64,000 nt of DNA from Geothermobacter hydrogeniphilus (GTDB taxonomy: Bacteria > Desulfobacterota > Desulfuromonadia > Desulfuromonadales > Geothermobacteraceae): positions 157,175 through 221,174 of the forward strand of contig NZ_NAAD01000004.1 of assembly GCF_002093115.1 (NCBI RefSeq), given 5' to 3'. Positions 47,741 through 57,315 of the stretch are shown here, piece by piece. Position numbers and translations under genes: made by a program. Numbering within the stretch: position 1 is the first letter of the stretch; every line of letters begins with the position of its first letter. A model generated the notes under the pieces. The model was not told where the DNA came from. It searched no databases and worked only from the letters and a program-made list of their open reading frames with translations.

Positions 47741-48592
47741 ATGATCCGGCAATCGACTTATAAATCCGCCGCGCCCTTTGTCGGCAGTGATTTCGATGAT
47801 GGCGAGTTCGAACAGATCCGGTTGTTGCTGCTGGAACGGCGCGGTTTCGATCTCGGCATGTATAAGGACCAGTGTATCCGGCGGCGGATTGCCAGCCGGG
47901 TTCGGGCCAGCGGCATGCAGAACGCCGCGGACTACCTGCAACTGCTTCAGCAGCGCGAGGAGGAGATCGATGCCCTGCTGGCCGCCGTTTCGATCCACGT
48001 CTCGCAATTTTTCCGCAATCCCCGGATCTTCGCCCTGCTTGAAGCCGAGGTGCTGCCGGGATTGATCCGCCGGGCCGAAACGCGGCCGGACAGGACTCTG
48101 AAAGTGTGGAGCGTCGGTTGCGCCGGCGGCGAGGAACCCTATTCGCTGGCGCTGTTGCTCGATGAACTGGCTCCGGACGGACTCAAGGTTGATATTCTCG
48201 GCACCGATATCAGTGCCCCGGTCCTGCGACAGGCCGCCGGCGGTTACTTTGACGCGTTGCGGGTCAGCGAGGTGCCGGAGGATGTTCTGCAACGCTATTT
48301 CGCACCCGAGGGCCGCGGTTTCAGGGTCTGCGAACGGATTCGGCGCCAGGTCCGTTTTGTCGAGCACAATATCCTCAGTGATGAATCACAGCCGGCCGCG
48401 GATCTGATCCTCTGCCGCAATGTCATGATCTATTTTTCCCGCGCCGACCAGGACCGGATACTGGAGCGATTCGCTGCCACCCTCACGCCACAGGGAGTGC
48501 TGGTGCTCGGCAATGCCGAAAGTCTGATCGGAAGGGCGCGGGAGGCGTTCTCACCGCTGTTTGCCGCCGAGCGAATATATCGGCGCCGCTGA
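47741..48592 (+). CDS. cheR: Chemotaxis protein methyltransferase CheR
   Basis: CheR methylates glutamates on chemoreceptors using SAM. The 283-residue protein has an N-terminal helical domain with [12 protein letters not shown], the FFRNPRIF motif and the SAM-binding [13 protein letters not shown]. It also has [14 protein letters not shown] and the C-terminal GNAESL strand. ATG 47741 was chosen over a longer frame to 47714. It opens the chemotaxis operon, and no separate promoter was identified in the 121 bases after thiL. Confidence 0.95.
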   Translation: MIRQSTYKSAAPFVGSDFDDGEFEQIRLLLLERRGFDLGMYKDQCIRRRIASRVRASGMQNAADYLQLLQQREEEIDALLAAVSIHVSQFFRNPRIFALLEAEVLPGLIRRAETRPDRTLKVWSVGCAGGEEPYSLALLLDELAPDGLKVDILGTDISAPVLRQAAGGYFDALRVSEVPEDVLQRYFAPEGRGFRVCERIRRQVRFVEHNILSDESQPAADLILCRNVMIYFSRADQDRILERFAATLTPQGVLVLGNAESLIGRAREAFSPLFAAERIYRRR

Positions 48593-48647
48593 ATCTGTGG
48601 TCGCAGATTTCGTTTTTGTGACTGCGGTTTTTTCAAGGAGTGGACCA

Positions 48648-49919
48648 ATGCGTGTCGAAATCAGTTACAAGTTCATCATGGGGTTCATCATCGTGGTGGC
48701 CTCGATTGTGGTGCTCAACCTGCTGGTGCCGAAGGTCGGAATCCCTGAGCAATGGCAGCAGCTGGTGAGCGTGGGCGTCGCCCTGCTGGTCGGGTTGTTG
48801 CTCGGCTGGCTCTTTTCCAAAGTTTTTACCGCCAATATCCGCAGTTTGCGCGAAGGCGCCGAACGGTTGCGCAACGGTGATCTGTCTCGCTACGTGCGCC
48901 TGCGCCAGAGCCTGTTCGAGGATGAAACGGCCGATCTCGCCAATTCGCTCAATACCGTCGTCGACAGTCTGCGGGAACTGGTCGGCTACATCCGCAGTAC
49001 CTCGGTGAAGACCGCCGAATCGGCCCAGTCCCTGTCGGCGACCTCGCAGGAGATGACCGCCTCGGCCCACGAGGTGGCCAATACCGTTGAGCAGATCAGC
49101 AAGGGGGCCGAAACCCAGTCCGAAATGGTTGATCGTTCCTCGACCCTGATCAAGGAGATGGCGATGTCCATCGACCTGGTCGCCGCCTCGGCGAAAAAGG
49201 TCAAAACCGCCGCCGCAGAAACGACCCGCACCGCCGAGCAGGGCGGCGGGGTGGCGCGTGAAACCCTGGGCAAGATGCGCCAGGTTTTTCAGACCGTCGA
49301 GCAGAGTGGCCAGCAGATGGTTTCCTTCAGCGGCCAGGTGCAGCAGGTCGGCCAGATTGTCGAGGTCATCACCGGCATCGCCCAGAAGACCAACCTGCTG
49401 GCCCTCAACGCCACCATCGAGGCGGCGCGGGCCGGCGAGTACGGGCGCGGCTTTGCCGTGGTGGCCGATGAAATCCGCAAGCTGGCCGACTCGACCAGTC
49501 AGTCGGCGGGCGAAATCACCACCCTGATCGAGGTGATCCGTGAAGAGAGCCAGAAGGTCCTTGATGCGATCCAGCGCAGCATGACCCAGGTCGAGGAAGG
49601 ACACCGGGCCGTTGATCAGACCGGCAGCAGCTTCGAGGCGATCATCGAAACCGCCGCCGTGACCCAGACCAAGGCCGATGCCATTGCCGATCTCGCCACC
49701 CAGCAGACCGAAGGGGCGCGCAAGGTGGTCTCCGCCATCGATGAGATCGCCAACGTCATCACCGACAACGCCGCGGCGGTGCAGGAGGTCTCGGCGGCCA
49801 GTGAAGAGCAGTCGGCTTCGATGGAGGAGATGGCTCACCAGGCGCAGGAGCTTTCGAACCTGGCCGAGGAGCTGCTGGCCATGGTCAGCCGTTTTCACCT
49901 TGGCGCCGATCGGGGCTGA
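48648..49919 (+). CDS. Methyl-accepting chemotaxis protein with minimal periplasmic loop
   Basis: The 423-residue receptor has two membrane segments (about 8-28 and 38-60) separated by only about ten residues, then a HAMP-like linker. A long signalling helix pair follows, with the hairpin tip [18 protein letters not shown] (kept short) and [15 protein letters not shown]. It lacks a periplasmic ligand domain and a C-terminal CheR-docking pentapeptide. It probably senses a membrane or cytoplasmic state. It is encoded between cheR and cheW with an AAGGAG site. Confidence 0.95.
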   Translation: MRVEISYKFIMGFIIVVASIVVLNLLVPKVGIPEQWQQLVSVGVALLVGLLLGWLFSKVFTANIRSLREGAERLRNGDLSRYVRLRQSLFEDETADLANSLNTVVDSLRELVGYIRSTSVKTAESAQSLSATSQEMTASAHEVANTVEQISKGAETQSEMVDRSSTLIKEMAMSIDLVAASAKKVKTAAAETTRTAEQGGGVARETLGKMRQVFQTVEQSGQQMVSFSGQVQQVGQIVEVITGIAQKTNLLALNATIEAARAGEYGRGFAVVADEIRKLADSTSQSAGEITTLIEVIREESQKVLDAIQRSMTQVEEGHRAVDQTGSSFEAIIETAAVTQTKADAIADLATQQTEGARKVVSAIDEIANVITDNAAAVQEVSAASEEQSASMEEMAHQAQELSNLAEELLAMVSRFHLGADRG

Positions 49920-49925
49920 GCCGTC

Positions 49926-50342
49926 GTGCGGCAGGTACTGACATTCACGCTCGGCGAGGAACTGTACGGACTGGAGATCAGTGCCATTCAGGAGATCGTC
50001 GAGGCGCCGGCGCTGTTCTACATTCCCGGTGCCGATGACCGCTACCTGGGCGCGATCAATTTTCACGGCAGCATCGTTCCGGTTCTGAATCTCGCCCGAC
50101 TGCTCGGATTTTCCGAAACCGAACCTGAGTCCAGAATCATCGTCACCTGCAGTGAGATTGCCGTGCTTGGTCTGGCGGTCGGCCGGCTCGGTGAAATCGT
50201 GGTTCTGGATGAGGCCGAAACCCTGCCCGGAGATGCCGATCAGCGTCGCGCCAACTGTATCGGCGAGGTTGTCGACCTGGCCGGGCGGATGATCAATCTG
50301 TTCGACATGACGGCCTTTTTAAGTCGTCTTGAAATGCTGTGA
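49926..50342 (+). CDS. cheW: Chemotaxis coupling protein CheW
   Basis: The 138-residue protein has the CheW fold pattern: LTFTLGEELYGLEISAIQEIV, a GAINFHGSIVPVLNL strand-loop, and LGLAVGRLGEIVVL. It links receptors to CheA. It begins at GTG 49926, six bases after the receptor gene. Confidence 0.94.
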   Translation: MRQVLTFTLGEELYGLEISAIQEIVEAPALFYIPGADDRYLGAINFHGSIVPVLNLARLLGFSETEPESRIIVTCSEIAVLGLAVGRLGEIVVLDEAETLPGDADQRRANCIGEVVDLAGRMINLFDMTAFLSRLEML

Positions 50343-50361
50343 GGGGGCAGGAGAAGATTTT

Positions 50362-50730
50362 ATGAGTTGTCGGGTACTGATTGTTGATGATGCCCTGTTC
50401 ATGCGCAATATGCTGAAGGATATTTTTACCCGCGCCGACGATTTCGAGGTGGTGGGCGAGGCGCAGAACGGGGCCGAGGCGGTGGAACGCTACCGGGAAC
50501 TGCGCCCCGACCTGGTGACCATGGACATTGTCATGCCGTTGAAAAGCGGTATCGAGGCGCTTGTTGAAATCATCGCCGAGGACGCTTCGGCCCGGGTGGT
50601 GATGTGCAGCGCCCTGGGGCAGGAGAGCCTGATTGTCGAGGCGGTCGGCGCCGGTGCCAGGGAATTTATTGTCAAGCCCTTCCAGGAAGCGAAGGTCCTT
50701 GAAGTCGCCCGCCGGGTGACCGCCCACTGA
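50362..50730 (+). CDS. cheY: Chemotaxis response regulator CheY
   Basis: The 122-residue receiver has Asp9 and Asp10, the phospho-acceptor Asp55 (LVTMDIVMP), a switch Ser in MCSALGQ and the invariant Lys in IVKPF. In its che-operon context it is the likely motor- or output-binding regulator. AGGAGAAG precedes ATG 50362. The frame is also open from 50329, overlapping cheW, but that start lacks homology. Confidence 0.94.
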   Translation: MSCRVLIVDDALFMRNMLKDIFTRADDFEVVGEAQNGAEAVERYRELRPDLVTMDIVMPLKSGIEALVEIIAEDASARVVMCSALGQESLIVEAVGAGAREFIVKPFQEAKVLEVARRVTAH

Positions 50731-50775
50731 TCCGGACGGACCTGCGCGGTTCGATCGGGATAGGTTGCAACGTCT

Positions 50776-52635
50776 ATGGATATGTCCAAATATCGCGAGA
50801 TGTTTCTCAGCGAAACCCGCGAGCATCTTGCCGGCATGGCGCGTCGACTGGTTGACCTGGAGAAGGCACCGGATGACCGCGAGGTGATTGACACCCTGTT
50901 TCGCGAAGCCCACTCGGTCAAGGGGATGGCGGCGTCGATGGGTTATCAGCGGATGGCCGGCCTGGCCCACGCGCTGGAAGATCTGCTCGACGGCTTTCGC
51001 GGTGACGGCGAAGTCCCGGCGACGGCCATCGATCGGCTGCTGGCCGGTTGCGACCTGCTCGAAGGACTGCTGGAGGATATCGCCGCCGAACGTCCGGAAC
51101 GCTCCATCGACGCTTTTTTGCAGAACCCGGCTGGAGAGGAGGAGATCCCGCCGGCCGAGGCGATTCCGACCGGAGAGGAGATCGAGGTTCTTGAACTGGA
51201 ACCGGTTGCCGAGACGATCCCGCTGGAGTTGACGGTCGAGATCGCCGACCACGCCCCGGCACCCGCCGCCAGGGCGCTGCTGGTGCTGCGTGAGCTGGAG
51301 CGGTTCGGAGAGTTGCTGGAACAATGGCCGAGCCAGGAGGAGTTGTTCAAGGGCGGCGTGGTCCGTCACCTGCGGGTGCGGCTCGAATCCTCCTGCGAAA
51401 GATCCGAAATCGAAGCGGCGCTGCTGGCCATGAGTGACCTGGCCGGGGTGCGTTGGGGGGAGGACAGCGAGGATGAAGCTCTTCCCCGCCGCCGTCGTGA
51501 AGACAGCGAGCGGACGGTGCGTGTTCGTACCGAGCTGCTGGATCGCTTTATCAACCTCACCGGTGAGTTGATGACTACCCGTTCGATGCTGCAGTCGGCG
51601 CAGAAGAGGCGCTCCTGGCAGGATCTGGGTGAGGGACTTGACCAGCTTTCGCTGCTGGTCAACAACCTGCATCACAAGGTTCTTGAGGTCCGCATGATGC
51701 CGGTTTCCAGCATTACCGGCCGCCTGCCGCGGCTGGTGCGCGACCAGGCCCGCAAGACCGGCAAAAAGGTTGACCTGCAGATCCACGGCGATGAGGTTGA
51801 ACTCGATCGCGCGATTCTCGAAGAACTGGCCGATCCCCTGGTTCACCTGCTGCGCAACGCCGTTGACCACGGTATCGACCGTGAGGGCGTGATCGCGGTA
51901 AGGGCCTGGCGCGAGCGCGACCTGGTCCTGGTCGAGGTGGCCGACAACGGTCGCGGTATTGACCCACGGCAGATTCGCGACAAAGCCCTGGCGAAGGGCT
52001 TGATCAATGCCTCCCAGGCCCGCGCCATGGGGGATCGCGACCTGCTCGGGCTGATCTGTCTGCCGGGGTTTTCCACGGCCGATCAGGTCACCGAAACCTC
52101 CGGACGCGGGGTCGGGATGGATGTGGTCAAGGCGGCGGTTGAGAATCTCGGCGGCGTGCTCGATATCCTCTCCGCTCCCGGTGAAGGAACCCGCATGCTG
52201 CTCAAACTGCCGGTGTCGGTGGCCATTATCCAGATTCTGCTGGTCGCGTGCGCCGGACAGACCGTCGCCCTGCCGATCACCCGGGTTCATCGAACCCTCG
52301 AAGTGTCCCGCGAGCAGCTGCAGTCCTCCGGCAGGCAGCTGGTGTTGCCGCTTGATGATGAGATCGTTCCCCTGTTGTCGCTGCGCAAGCTTCTGAAGCT
52401 GCCGAACCGGCCCTTTGCCGGCAGCGTGCCGCTGGTGATCACCGAACTCCGCGGTCGTCGTGTCGGCCTGGTGGTCGACCGCCTGGTCGGGCAGAATCAG
52501 GTTTTCGTCAAAAGTCTCGGTTTTCCCCTTGACCGGTTGCCGGGAGTCACCGGCGCCTCAATTCTCGGCGACGGCCAGGTGGTTTTTCTCATCGACCCCC
52601 AGGGGCTGCTCGATGCCGCCGGCCAGGCCGCCTGA
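50776..52635 (+). CDS. cheA: Chemotaxis histidine kinase CheA
   Basis: The 619-residue kinase has the Hpt domain with His46 (REAHSVKG), a low-complexity linker and a middle region replacing P2 (about 140-235). A dimerisation domain follows (VRVRTELLDRFINLTGELM), then the ATPase with N-box HLLRNAVDHGID, G1 VADNGRGID and G2 SGRGVGMDVV, and a C-terminal CheW-like domain. The phospho-transfer pattern is complete. The start is ATG 50776 in an apparent operon run. Confidence 0.96.
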   Translation: MDMSKYREMFLSETREHLAGMARRLVDLEKAPDDREVIDTLFREAHSVKGMAASMGYQRMAGLAHALEDLLDGFRGDGEVPATAIDRLLAGCDLLEGLLEDIAAERPERSIDAFLQNPAGEEEIPPAEAIPTGEEIEVLELEPVAETIPLELTVEIADHAPAPAARALLVLRELERFGELLEQWPSQEELFKGGVVRHLRVRLESSCERSEIEAALLAMSDLAGVRWGEDSEDEALPRRRREDSERTVRVRTELLDRFINLTGELMTTRSMLQSAQKRRSWQDLGEGLDQLSLLVNNLHHKVLEVRMMPVSSITGRLPRLVRDQARKTGKKVDLQIHGDEVELDRAILEELADPLVHLLRNAVDHGIDREGVIAVRAWRERDLVLVEVADNGRGIDPRQIRDKALAKGLINASQARAMGDRDLLGLICLPGFSTADQVTETSGRGVGMDVVKAAVENLGGVLDILSAPGEGTRMLLKLPVSVAIIQILLVACAGQTVALPITRVHRTLEVSREQLQSSGRQLVLPLDDEIVPLLSLRKLLKLPNRPFAGSVPLVITELRGRRVGLVVDRLVGQNQVFVKSLGFPLDRLPGVTGASILGDGQVVFLIDPQGLLDAAGQAA

Positions 52636-52638
52636 AAG

Positions 52639-53259
52639 ATGCCCATGGATTTTCAGCAACTCGACAGTCGTCAGCAGGACACCCTGCGTGAATTGAGCAA
52701 TATCGGCATGGGGCATGCTGCCACCTCGCTGTCGCAACTGGTCGGCCGGACCATCATGCTGCATGTGCCGCGGGTGATGACCGTTGACCTGTCCGAGGTG
52801 CCTGACCTGCTGGGCGGCCCGGAACGGCTGGTTGCCGGGGTCATTTTGAAACTCGAAGGCGCGGCCGGCGGGAACATGCTGCTGGTCCTGCCCCGGGCCA
52901 GCGCCGAACAGCTGCTGCAGATCCTGCTCGGTTCGACGGTCGGCCTGGACGATGAACTGGGGGTGTCGACCCTGAAGGAGATCGGCAACATTCTCGCCTC
53001 CTCCTATCTCAACGCCCTTGGCGGGATGCTCGGCATGACGCTCTATCCGTCCGTCCCGCAGCTGGCTTACGACATGGCCGGCGCGGTCATCGATCATGTT
53101 CTCGGCGAACTCGGCGAATCGGGCGACCTGGCTCTGGTGCTGGAGACCGAATTCTCCGGCGACGAGGTCGACGCCGACCCGATCCGCGGTCATTTCTTCC
53201 TGTTGCCGGATCCGCGGACGCTGGAACTGGTTCTCGCCGCGGTCGGAGGTTCCCGGTGA
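52639..53259 (+). CDS. cheC: CheY-P phosphatase CheC
   Basis: The 206-residue protein has two copies of the CheC/FliY/CheX active-site pattern [DS]xxxExxN: DTLRELSNIG near residue 14 and STLKEIGNIL near residue 113. Each is followed by a downstream Pro. CheC dephosphorylates CheY-P and is stimulated by CheD, which is the next gene. It starts three bases after the cheA stop; ATG 52639 is used (a second ATG lies two codons later). Confidence 0.94.
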   Translation: MPMDFQQLDSRQQDTLRELSNIGMGHAATSLSQLVGRTIMLHVPRVMTVDLSEVPDLLGGPERLVAGVILKLEGAAGGNMLLVLPRASAEQLLQILLGSTVGLDDELGVSTLKEIGNILASSYLNALGGMLGMTLYPSVPQLAYDMAGAVIDHVLGELGESGDLALVLETEFSGDEVDADPIRGHFFLLPDPRTLELVLAAVGGSR

Positions 53260-53741
53260 CGTGCGCGCAGCGGGTCGGGATCGCCGAGATCCGCATCGCC
53301 GGCGCTCCGGAACGGCTGGTCAGCTACGGTCTCGGTTCCTGTCTGGGGGTGATGCTGTATGCTCCCGAGCTGCGCTGCGGCGGACTGGCTCACACCCTGC
53401 TGCCGGAGCCGGGGCAGAAGGGCGCGGGCAACCGGCCGGGCAAGTTCGTCAGGACTGCCATCCCGGCATTGATCGCGGGGCTGGAGCAGTTCGGCGCTGA
53501 GCGTCGGCAGCTGGTGGCGAAGCTCTGCGGTGGTGCCCATATGTTTCAGAATCTGAACGGTCGCATGACCATCGGCGAACGAAATATCCGAGTCGCCAGG
53601 ATGCTGCTGGAGGAATTGCGGATTCCGCTGCTGGCCGAGGATGTCGGCGGCTGCCAGGGGCGGACCTGCGAGTTCCGCCTGGAGGACGGCAAAGTTTTGG
53701 TGCGCCTCGCCCGCGGCCGTGATAAACTCAGGGAACTTTGA
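53256..53741 (+). CDS. cheD: Chemoreceptor glutamine deamidase CheD
   Basis: The 161-residue protein has the CheD catalytic triad pattern: Cys in LGSCLGVMLY, His in GLAHTLLP and a following Thr/Ser region, with the GGAHMF strand. CheD deamidates receptor glutamines and binds CheC. GTG 53256 overlaps the cheC stop (GTGA), so the two are coupled. No cheB methylesterase gene is present in the operon as seen. Confidence 0.93.
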   Translation: MTCAQRVGIAEIRIAGAPERLVSYGLGSCLGVMLYAPELRCGGLAHTLLPEPGQKGAGNRPGKFVRTAIPALIAGLEQFGAERRQLVAKLCGGAHMFQNLNGRMTIGERNIRVARMLLEELRIPLLAEDVGGCQGRTCEFRLEDGKVLVRLARGRDKLREL

Positions 53742-53783
53742 TTTCGCCCGTTGTCGGCTGGACCACGGTAAAGGAGAAGATTG

Positions 53784-54554
53784 ATGAAAGCTTCGATCCT
53801 GTTGCTGGTTTCGTTGTTGCTGCTGCCCCTCGCCGGCACTGCCGACGCCGCGAGCATCGGTCTGCGTGACGTCATCCAGACTCTGGAGCGCCCCTTCCAG
53901 GACACCACCCCCGCGGCGGAGAGAATCCAGGATTTTCAGGGTGAATTTTTCCAGGAATCGCGTCTCGCCTCACTGGACCAGATGCAGCGCGGCCGGGGGG
54001 ATGTCGCGGTGCGTTTTGACCGCAGCCGGACCCGCAGGGTGCCGTTGACCATGTTCCGTTGGGAATACCGTCAGCCGACCACCCAGGAGATCGTTTCCGA
54101 CGGCAAGACCATGTACGTCTATCTGCCGGAGAATCGCCAGGTGATCCAGTCGAATATCGAATTCTCGAGCCAGGCCGGAGTCGATGACCCGATGACCTTT
54201 CTGACCGGTCTCGGCAACCTGTCGCGTGATTTTCTGATCAGCTGGGGGACGCCCAACCGTGATATCGACGGCAATTACATCCTCAAGCTGCGGCCGCGGC
54301 GGGTCTCGTCGCTGATCCGCGAGATGCTGCTGGTGGTCGATCGGCGGGCGGTCACCGAGTTCGTCCAGCAGGGAAAAACCGGCATCCGTTTTCCGATCCT
54401 GTCGTCGACCGTGACCGACCCCAACGACAATACCACCACTATTGAATTCCGTCAGCTGCAGGTCAACCGCGGCATCTCCGCGGCCCGCTTCCATTTCATT
54501 CTCCCGGCGGGGGTGGAGGTGGTAAGGCCAACAGGCAAAGAAATGGGCTTTTAA
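53784..54554 (+). CDS. LolA-like outer-membrane lipoprotein carrier family protein
   Basis: The 256-residue protein has a signal peptide (LLLLVSLLLLPLAGTADA is partly hydrophobic; cleavage near ADA-A). A LolA-like half-barrel pattern follows: FQGEFFQESRL, FRWEYRQPTTQEIVSDGKTMYVYLPE and LRPRRVSSLIREMLLVVD. It may carry lipoproteins across the periplasm or be a related lipid-binding protein. ATG 53784 follows AAAGGAGAAG. It sits 42 bases after cheD and may be the last gene of that transcript. Confidence 0.85.
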   Translation: MKASILLLVSLLLLPLAGTADAASIGLRDVIQTLERPFQDTTPAAERIQDFQGEFFQESRLASLDQMQRGRGDVAVRFDRSRTRRVPLTMFRWEYRQPTTQEIVSDGKTMYVYLPENRQVIQSNIEFSSQAGVDDPMTFLTGLGNLSRDFLISWGTPNRDIDGNYILKLRPRRVSSLIREMLLVVDRRAVTEFVQQGKTGIRFPILSSTVTDPNDNTTTIEFRQLQVNRGISAARFHFILPAGVEVVRPTGKEMGF

Positions 54555-54559
54555 GTACG

Positions 54560-54822
54560 AGGGCGGCCGATATCCGCACATCTGCTGCGTTACCCTCGGT
54601 CTTCAATCCTCGACGTAGCTGCCGCTACGCCTGTGGTTTCAGCCCTCGGGTGCCTTGCATCTGCACGAATCTCGACCGCCTTCAACGGTGGTGGTGCGAG
54701 GGCGGTCGATACGCACGCATCTGCTGCGTTGCTCCCGCACCTCGTCATTCCGACGTAGCTGCCGCTACGCCTCACTCCTCGGCACGTGAGACGCCTTGCA
54801 GCTACGCACGTCTCGACCGCCT
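54560..54822. repeat. Two hairpin repeats, 54.6 and 54.75 kb
   Basis: Copies of CGTAGC-TGCC-GCTACG lie at 54614-54629 and 54754-54769. The second sits in a unit of about 122 bases bounded by GGCGGTCGA (54701-54709) and TCGACCGCC (about 54812-54820). These units occupy part of the 838-base gap between the LolA-like gene and yajQ. Confidence 0.85.
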
Positions 54823-54834
54823 TGAAGCCGTGTT

Positions 54835-55096
54835 GGTGAAGAAGAAACGGCTACCGATTGCGTTTTTGGTTTTAATAGCTCCCCTGCGCAGCCCGCTTGT
54901 CTGCCTCCCTGCGTAGACGGCTTCACGTACCACCACTGCCGGGCGGTGCTACGAAAGCGCCGCAGTTTTCGTCATCAGCATGGTTGGCAAGGGGCAGTGT
55001 CCATGCCCGCCGCAGGCGAAAGCTCTTTCTGCTTACTCTTGCGAGCAGGCAAGAGTAAGGCGGAGAGCGGGGCCGCGACCCCGCGGTTTTCTGCTA
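54835..55096. repeat. Long repeat module with terminal hairpin pair (copy 1)
   Basis: About 200 bases from 54841 recur at 63776-63975 with roughly 85-90% identity by eye, including GCCCGCTTGTCTGCCTCCCT and AGCATGGTTGGCAAGGGGCA. The module ends in an 11-bp stem CTTACTCTTGC/GCAAGAGTAAG at 55032-55059 and the palindrome GCGGGGCCGCGACCCCGCG at about 55067-55085. No open frame of coding character was recognised in it. Confidence 0.8.
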
Positions 55097-55218
55097 GGGC
55101 GGTCGATACGTACGCATCTGCTGCGTTGCTCCCGCGCCTCGTCATTCCGACGTAGCGGCAGCTACGCCTCACTCCTCGGCACGTGAGACGCCTTGCATCT
55201 ACGCACGTCTCGACCGCC
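55097..55218. repeat. Hairpin repeat unit after the long module
   Basis: A 122-base unit bounded by GGCGGTCGA (55098-55106) and TCGACCGCC (55210-55218) contains CGTAGC-GGCA-GCTACG at 55151-55166. It closely matches the unit at 54700-54821, but with the loop in the reverse sense. Confidence 0.85.
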
Positions 55219-55392
55219 TTGGAACGGTGGTGTTGGGGGCGGGTGTCTTCCCGCCTTCAATGGTGCCGGAGGGGCTGAAGGTCGTTTCAAAACAGCCCGA
55301 TAACTCAATCCGCGCTCCGGAGCTTTCATCCGGGGCGTTTTTGTGTTATAAGGCACCGATTCAGGGAGCTTTTTGCTTCCATAACCGGAGGG

Positions 55393-55884
55393 ATGAACGT
55401 GCCGAGTTTCGATATTGTTTCCAAGGTCGACCTGCAGGAGGTCGACAACGCCGTCAACCAGACCCGCAAGGAAATCGCCCAGCGCTACGATTTCAAGGGG
55501 ACGGTCAACGAAATCGACCTGAACGAGGGTCAGATCACCATCCTTGCCGCCGACGATTACAAGCTGCAGGCGGTCAGCGACATCCTCAAGGGCAAACTGG
55601 CCCGCCGCCAGGTTTCGGCCAAGAGCCTCGACTTCGGCAAAAAGGAGCCGGCCTCGGGCGGTGCGGTGCGCCAGCATGTCAGCATCATCCAGGGGGTTTC
55701 CAAGGAGAAGGGCAAGGAACTGGTCAAGGCGATCAAGGCCACCAGGCTCAAGGTCCAGGCGCAGATCATGGAGGACCAGGTGCGGGTCACAGGCAAGAAG
55801 ATCGACGACCTGCAGGACGTCATCCAGGCTCTGAAGTCGCAGGATTTCGGCCTCGACCTGCAGTTTGTCAACATGCGTTCGTAA
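55393..55884 (+). CDS. yajQ: YajQ-family cyclic-di-GMP/nucleotide-binding protein
   Basis: The 163-residue protein starts [23 protein letters not shown] (here [17 protein letters not shown]). It shows the two-fold RNP-like domain with [24 protein letters not shown] and [12 protein letters not shown]. YajQ proteins bind c-di-GMP or nucleic acids; the role here is unknown. ATG 55393 follows GGAGGG. The gene follows the repeat cluster and precedes rimO by 90 bases. Confidence 0.93.
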   Translation: MNVPSFDIVSKVDLQEVDNAVNQTRKEIAQRYDFKGTVNEIDLNEGQITILAADDYKLQAVSDILKGKLARRQVSAKSLDFGKKEPASGGAVRQHVSIIQGVSKEKGKELVKAIKATRLKVQAQIMEDQVRVTGKKIDDLQDVIQALKSQDFGLDLQFVNMRS

Positions 55885-55928
55885 CCTGACAGGTCAGGGG
55901 GCTGCGGCGGGCGGCAAAAGGGTTTTCC

Positions 55929-55957
55929 TTGCGCCTCGCGCCTCGTGCCTCGTGCCT
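55929..55957 (+). repeat. Heptamer tandem repeat upstream of rimO
   Basis: A run of GCGCCTC-type heptamers (GCGCCTCGCGCCTCGTGCC, then CTCGTGCCTG) precedes the rimO start. The unit varies by a single base between copies. Such short tandem units are prone to slippage; its effect on rimO is unknown. Confidence 0.7.
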
Positions 55958-55974
55958 GTTCACCGAAGGTGAAC
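55958..55974 (+). promoter_or_regulatory. Hairpin covering the rimO ribosome-binding site
   Basis: GTTCACC-GAA-GGTGAAC is a perfect 7-bp hairpin ending at the base before ATG 55975. The GAAGGTG stretch, the only SD-like sequence, is in the loop and 3' arm, so folding could limit initiation. Confidence 0.55.
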
Positions 55975-57315
55975 ATGACATATAAAGTTTCCCTGGTCAG
56001 CCTCGGCTGCCCGAAAAACCTGGTTGATGCCGAAGTGATGCTCGGTCATCTGCCCGCCGAGCGTTTCCAGATTGTGACCGATGAGGCCAAGGCCGACATC
56101 ATCATCGTCAACACCTGTTCCTTCATCCAGGACGCCAAGGAAGAGTCGATCCAGACCATTCTCGAGGTGGCCGATTACAAGCAGACCGGCAACTGCAGGC
56201 TGCTGGCGGTGACCGGTTGCCTGCCGCAGCGTTACCGCGACGAGCTGGCCGCGGAGCTGCCCGAGGTCGATCTGTTCATGGGCACCGGTGACGCGCCGCG
56301 GATTGTCGAGCTGCTCGATAAGGCCCTTGGCGACGGGGAACGGGTCGAGGCCGTCGGCCTGCCGGACTTTCTCTATGACCATGCCACCCCGCGGGTCAAG
56401 TCATCTCCGCACTATTCGGCCTACGTCAAGATCGCCGAGGGTTGCGCCAACCACTGTTCCTACTGCGTGATCCCCCGCCTGCGCGGCACCCTGCGTTCAC
56501 GGGCCGTTCCTTCGGTGGTCGAAGAGGTCCGGCGCCTGGTTTCCCAGGGGGTCAAGGAGATCAACCTGATCGCCCAGGATGTGACCGCCTTCGGTGCCGA
56601 GCGCGAGGATGGTGCCAGGCTGGTCGACCTGCTGCGGGAACTGGTCGCCATCGAGGATCTGCAATGGCTGCGGCTGCTCTACGCCTATCCCGACGGCATC
56701 GATGACGAACTGCTCGATCTGATCGCCGGCGAAGAGAAAATCTGCAAGTACATCGATATCCCGCTGCAGCACATCGATGACGCCATTCTCGCTCACATGA
56801 ACCGCCGCATTGACGAGCAGGGAACCCGGGCGCTGATCGAGCGGATCCGGCAGCGGGTTCCCGGAGTGACGCTGCGCACGTCATTCATCGTCGGTTTCCC
56901 CGGGGAAACCCGGGAGCAGTTCGACAAGCTGCTGGCCTACGTGCGGGAGGGGCATTTCGAGCGGGTCGGGGTGTTCCGCTATTCCCGGGAAGAGGGGACG
57001 CCGGCGGCGGCATTGCCGGATCAGGTTCCCGAGCGGACCAAGAAATCGCGCTACAGCAAGCTGATGAAGGCCCAGGCGCGGGTCTCCTTCCGTCGCAACC
57101 GGGAGCTGGTCGGCCGGATCGAGCCGGTGCTGATCGAGGGCTACAGCGAGGAAACCGACCTGCTGCTGCAGGGGCGCAGTGTGCGCCAGGCCCCCGATGT
57201 CGACGGCATGGTCTATATCACCGACGGCCAGGCCAATGTCGGCGATATCGTCCCGTTGCGCATAACCGACTCCTCCGAATACGATCTGATCGGTGAAATC
57301 GTCGACGCCGAGTGA
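55975..57315 (+). CDS. rimO: Ribosomal protein S12 methylthiotransferase RimO
   Basis: RimO adds a methylthio group to Asp in ribosomal protein S12. The 446-residue protein has the N-terminal cluster cysteines Cys12 (LGCPKN), Cys48 (NTCSF) and Cys82 (TGCLPQ). The radical-SAM cluster is Cys157, Cys161 and Cys164 (CANHCSYC), and a C-terminal TRAM-like domain follows ([10 protein letters not shown]). The [12 protein letters not shown] start separates it from MiaB. ATG 55975 is used; a frame open to 55945 lacks homology. Confidence 0.96.
   Translation: MTYKVSLVSLGCPKNLVDAEVMLGHLPAERFQIVTDEAKADIIIVNTCSFIQDAKEESIQTILEVADYKQTGNCRLLAVTGCLPQRYRDELAAELPEVDLFMGTGDAPRIVELLDKALGDGERVEAVGLPDFLYDHATPRVKSSPHYSAYVKIAEGCANHCSYCVIPRLRGTLRSRAVPSVVEEVRRLVSQGVKEINLIAQDVTAFGAEREDGARLVDLLRELVAIEDLQWLRLLYAYPDGIDDELLDLIAGEEKICKYIDIPLQHIDDAILAHMNRRIDEQGTRALIERIRQRVPGVTLRTSFIVGFPGETREQFDKLLAYVREGHFERVGVFRYSREEGTPAAALPDQVPERTKKSRYSKLMKAQARVSFRRNRELVGRIEPVLIEGYSEETDLLLQGRSVRQAPDVDGMVYITDGQANVGDIVPLRITDSSEYDLIGEIVDAE

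Noticed and set aside
54560..55220. Repeat cluster considered as a CRISPR array
   Set aside because: Units differ in length and orientation, there are no regular unique spacers, and no cas gene lies nearby.
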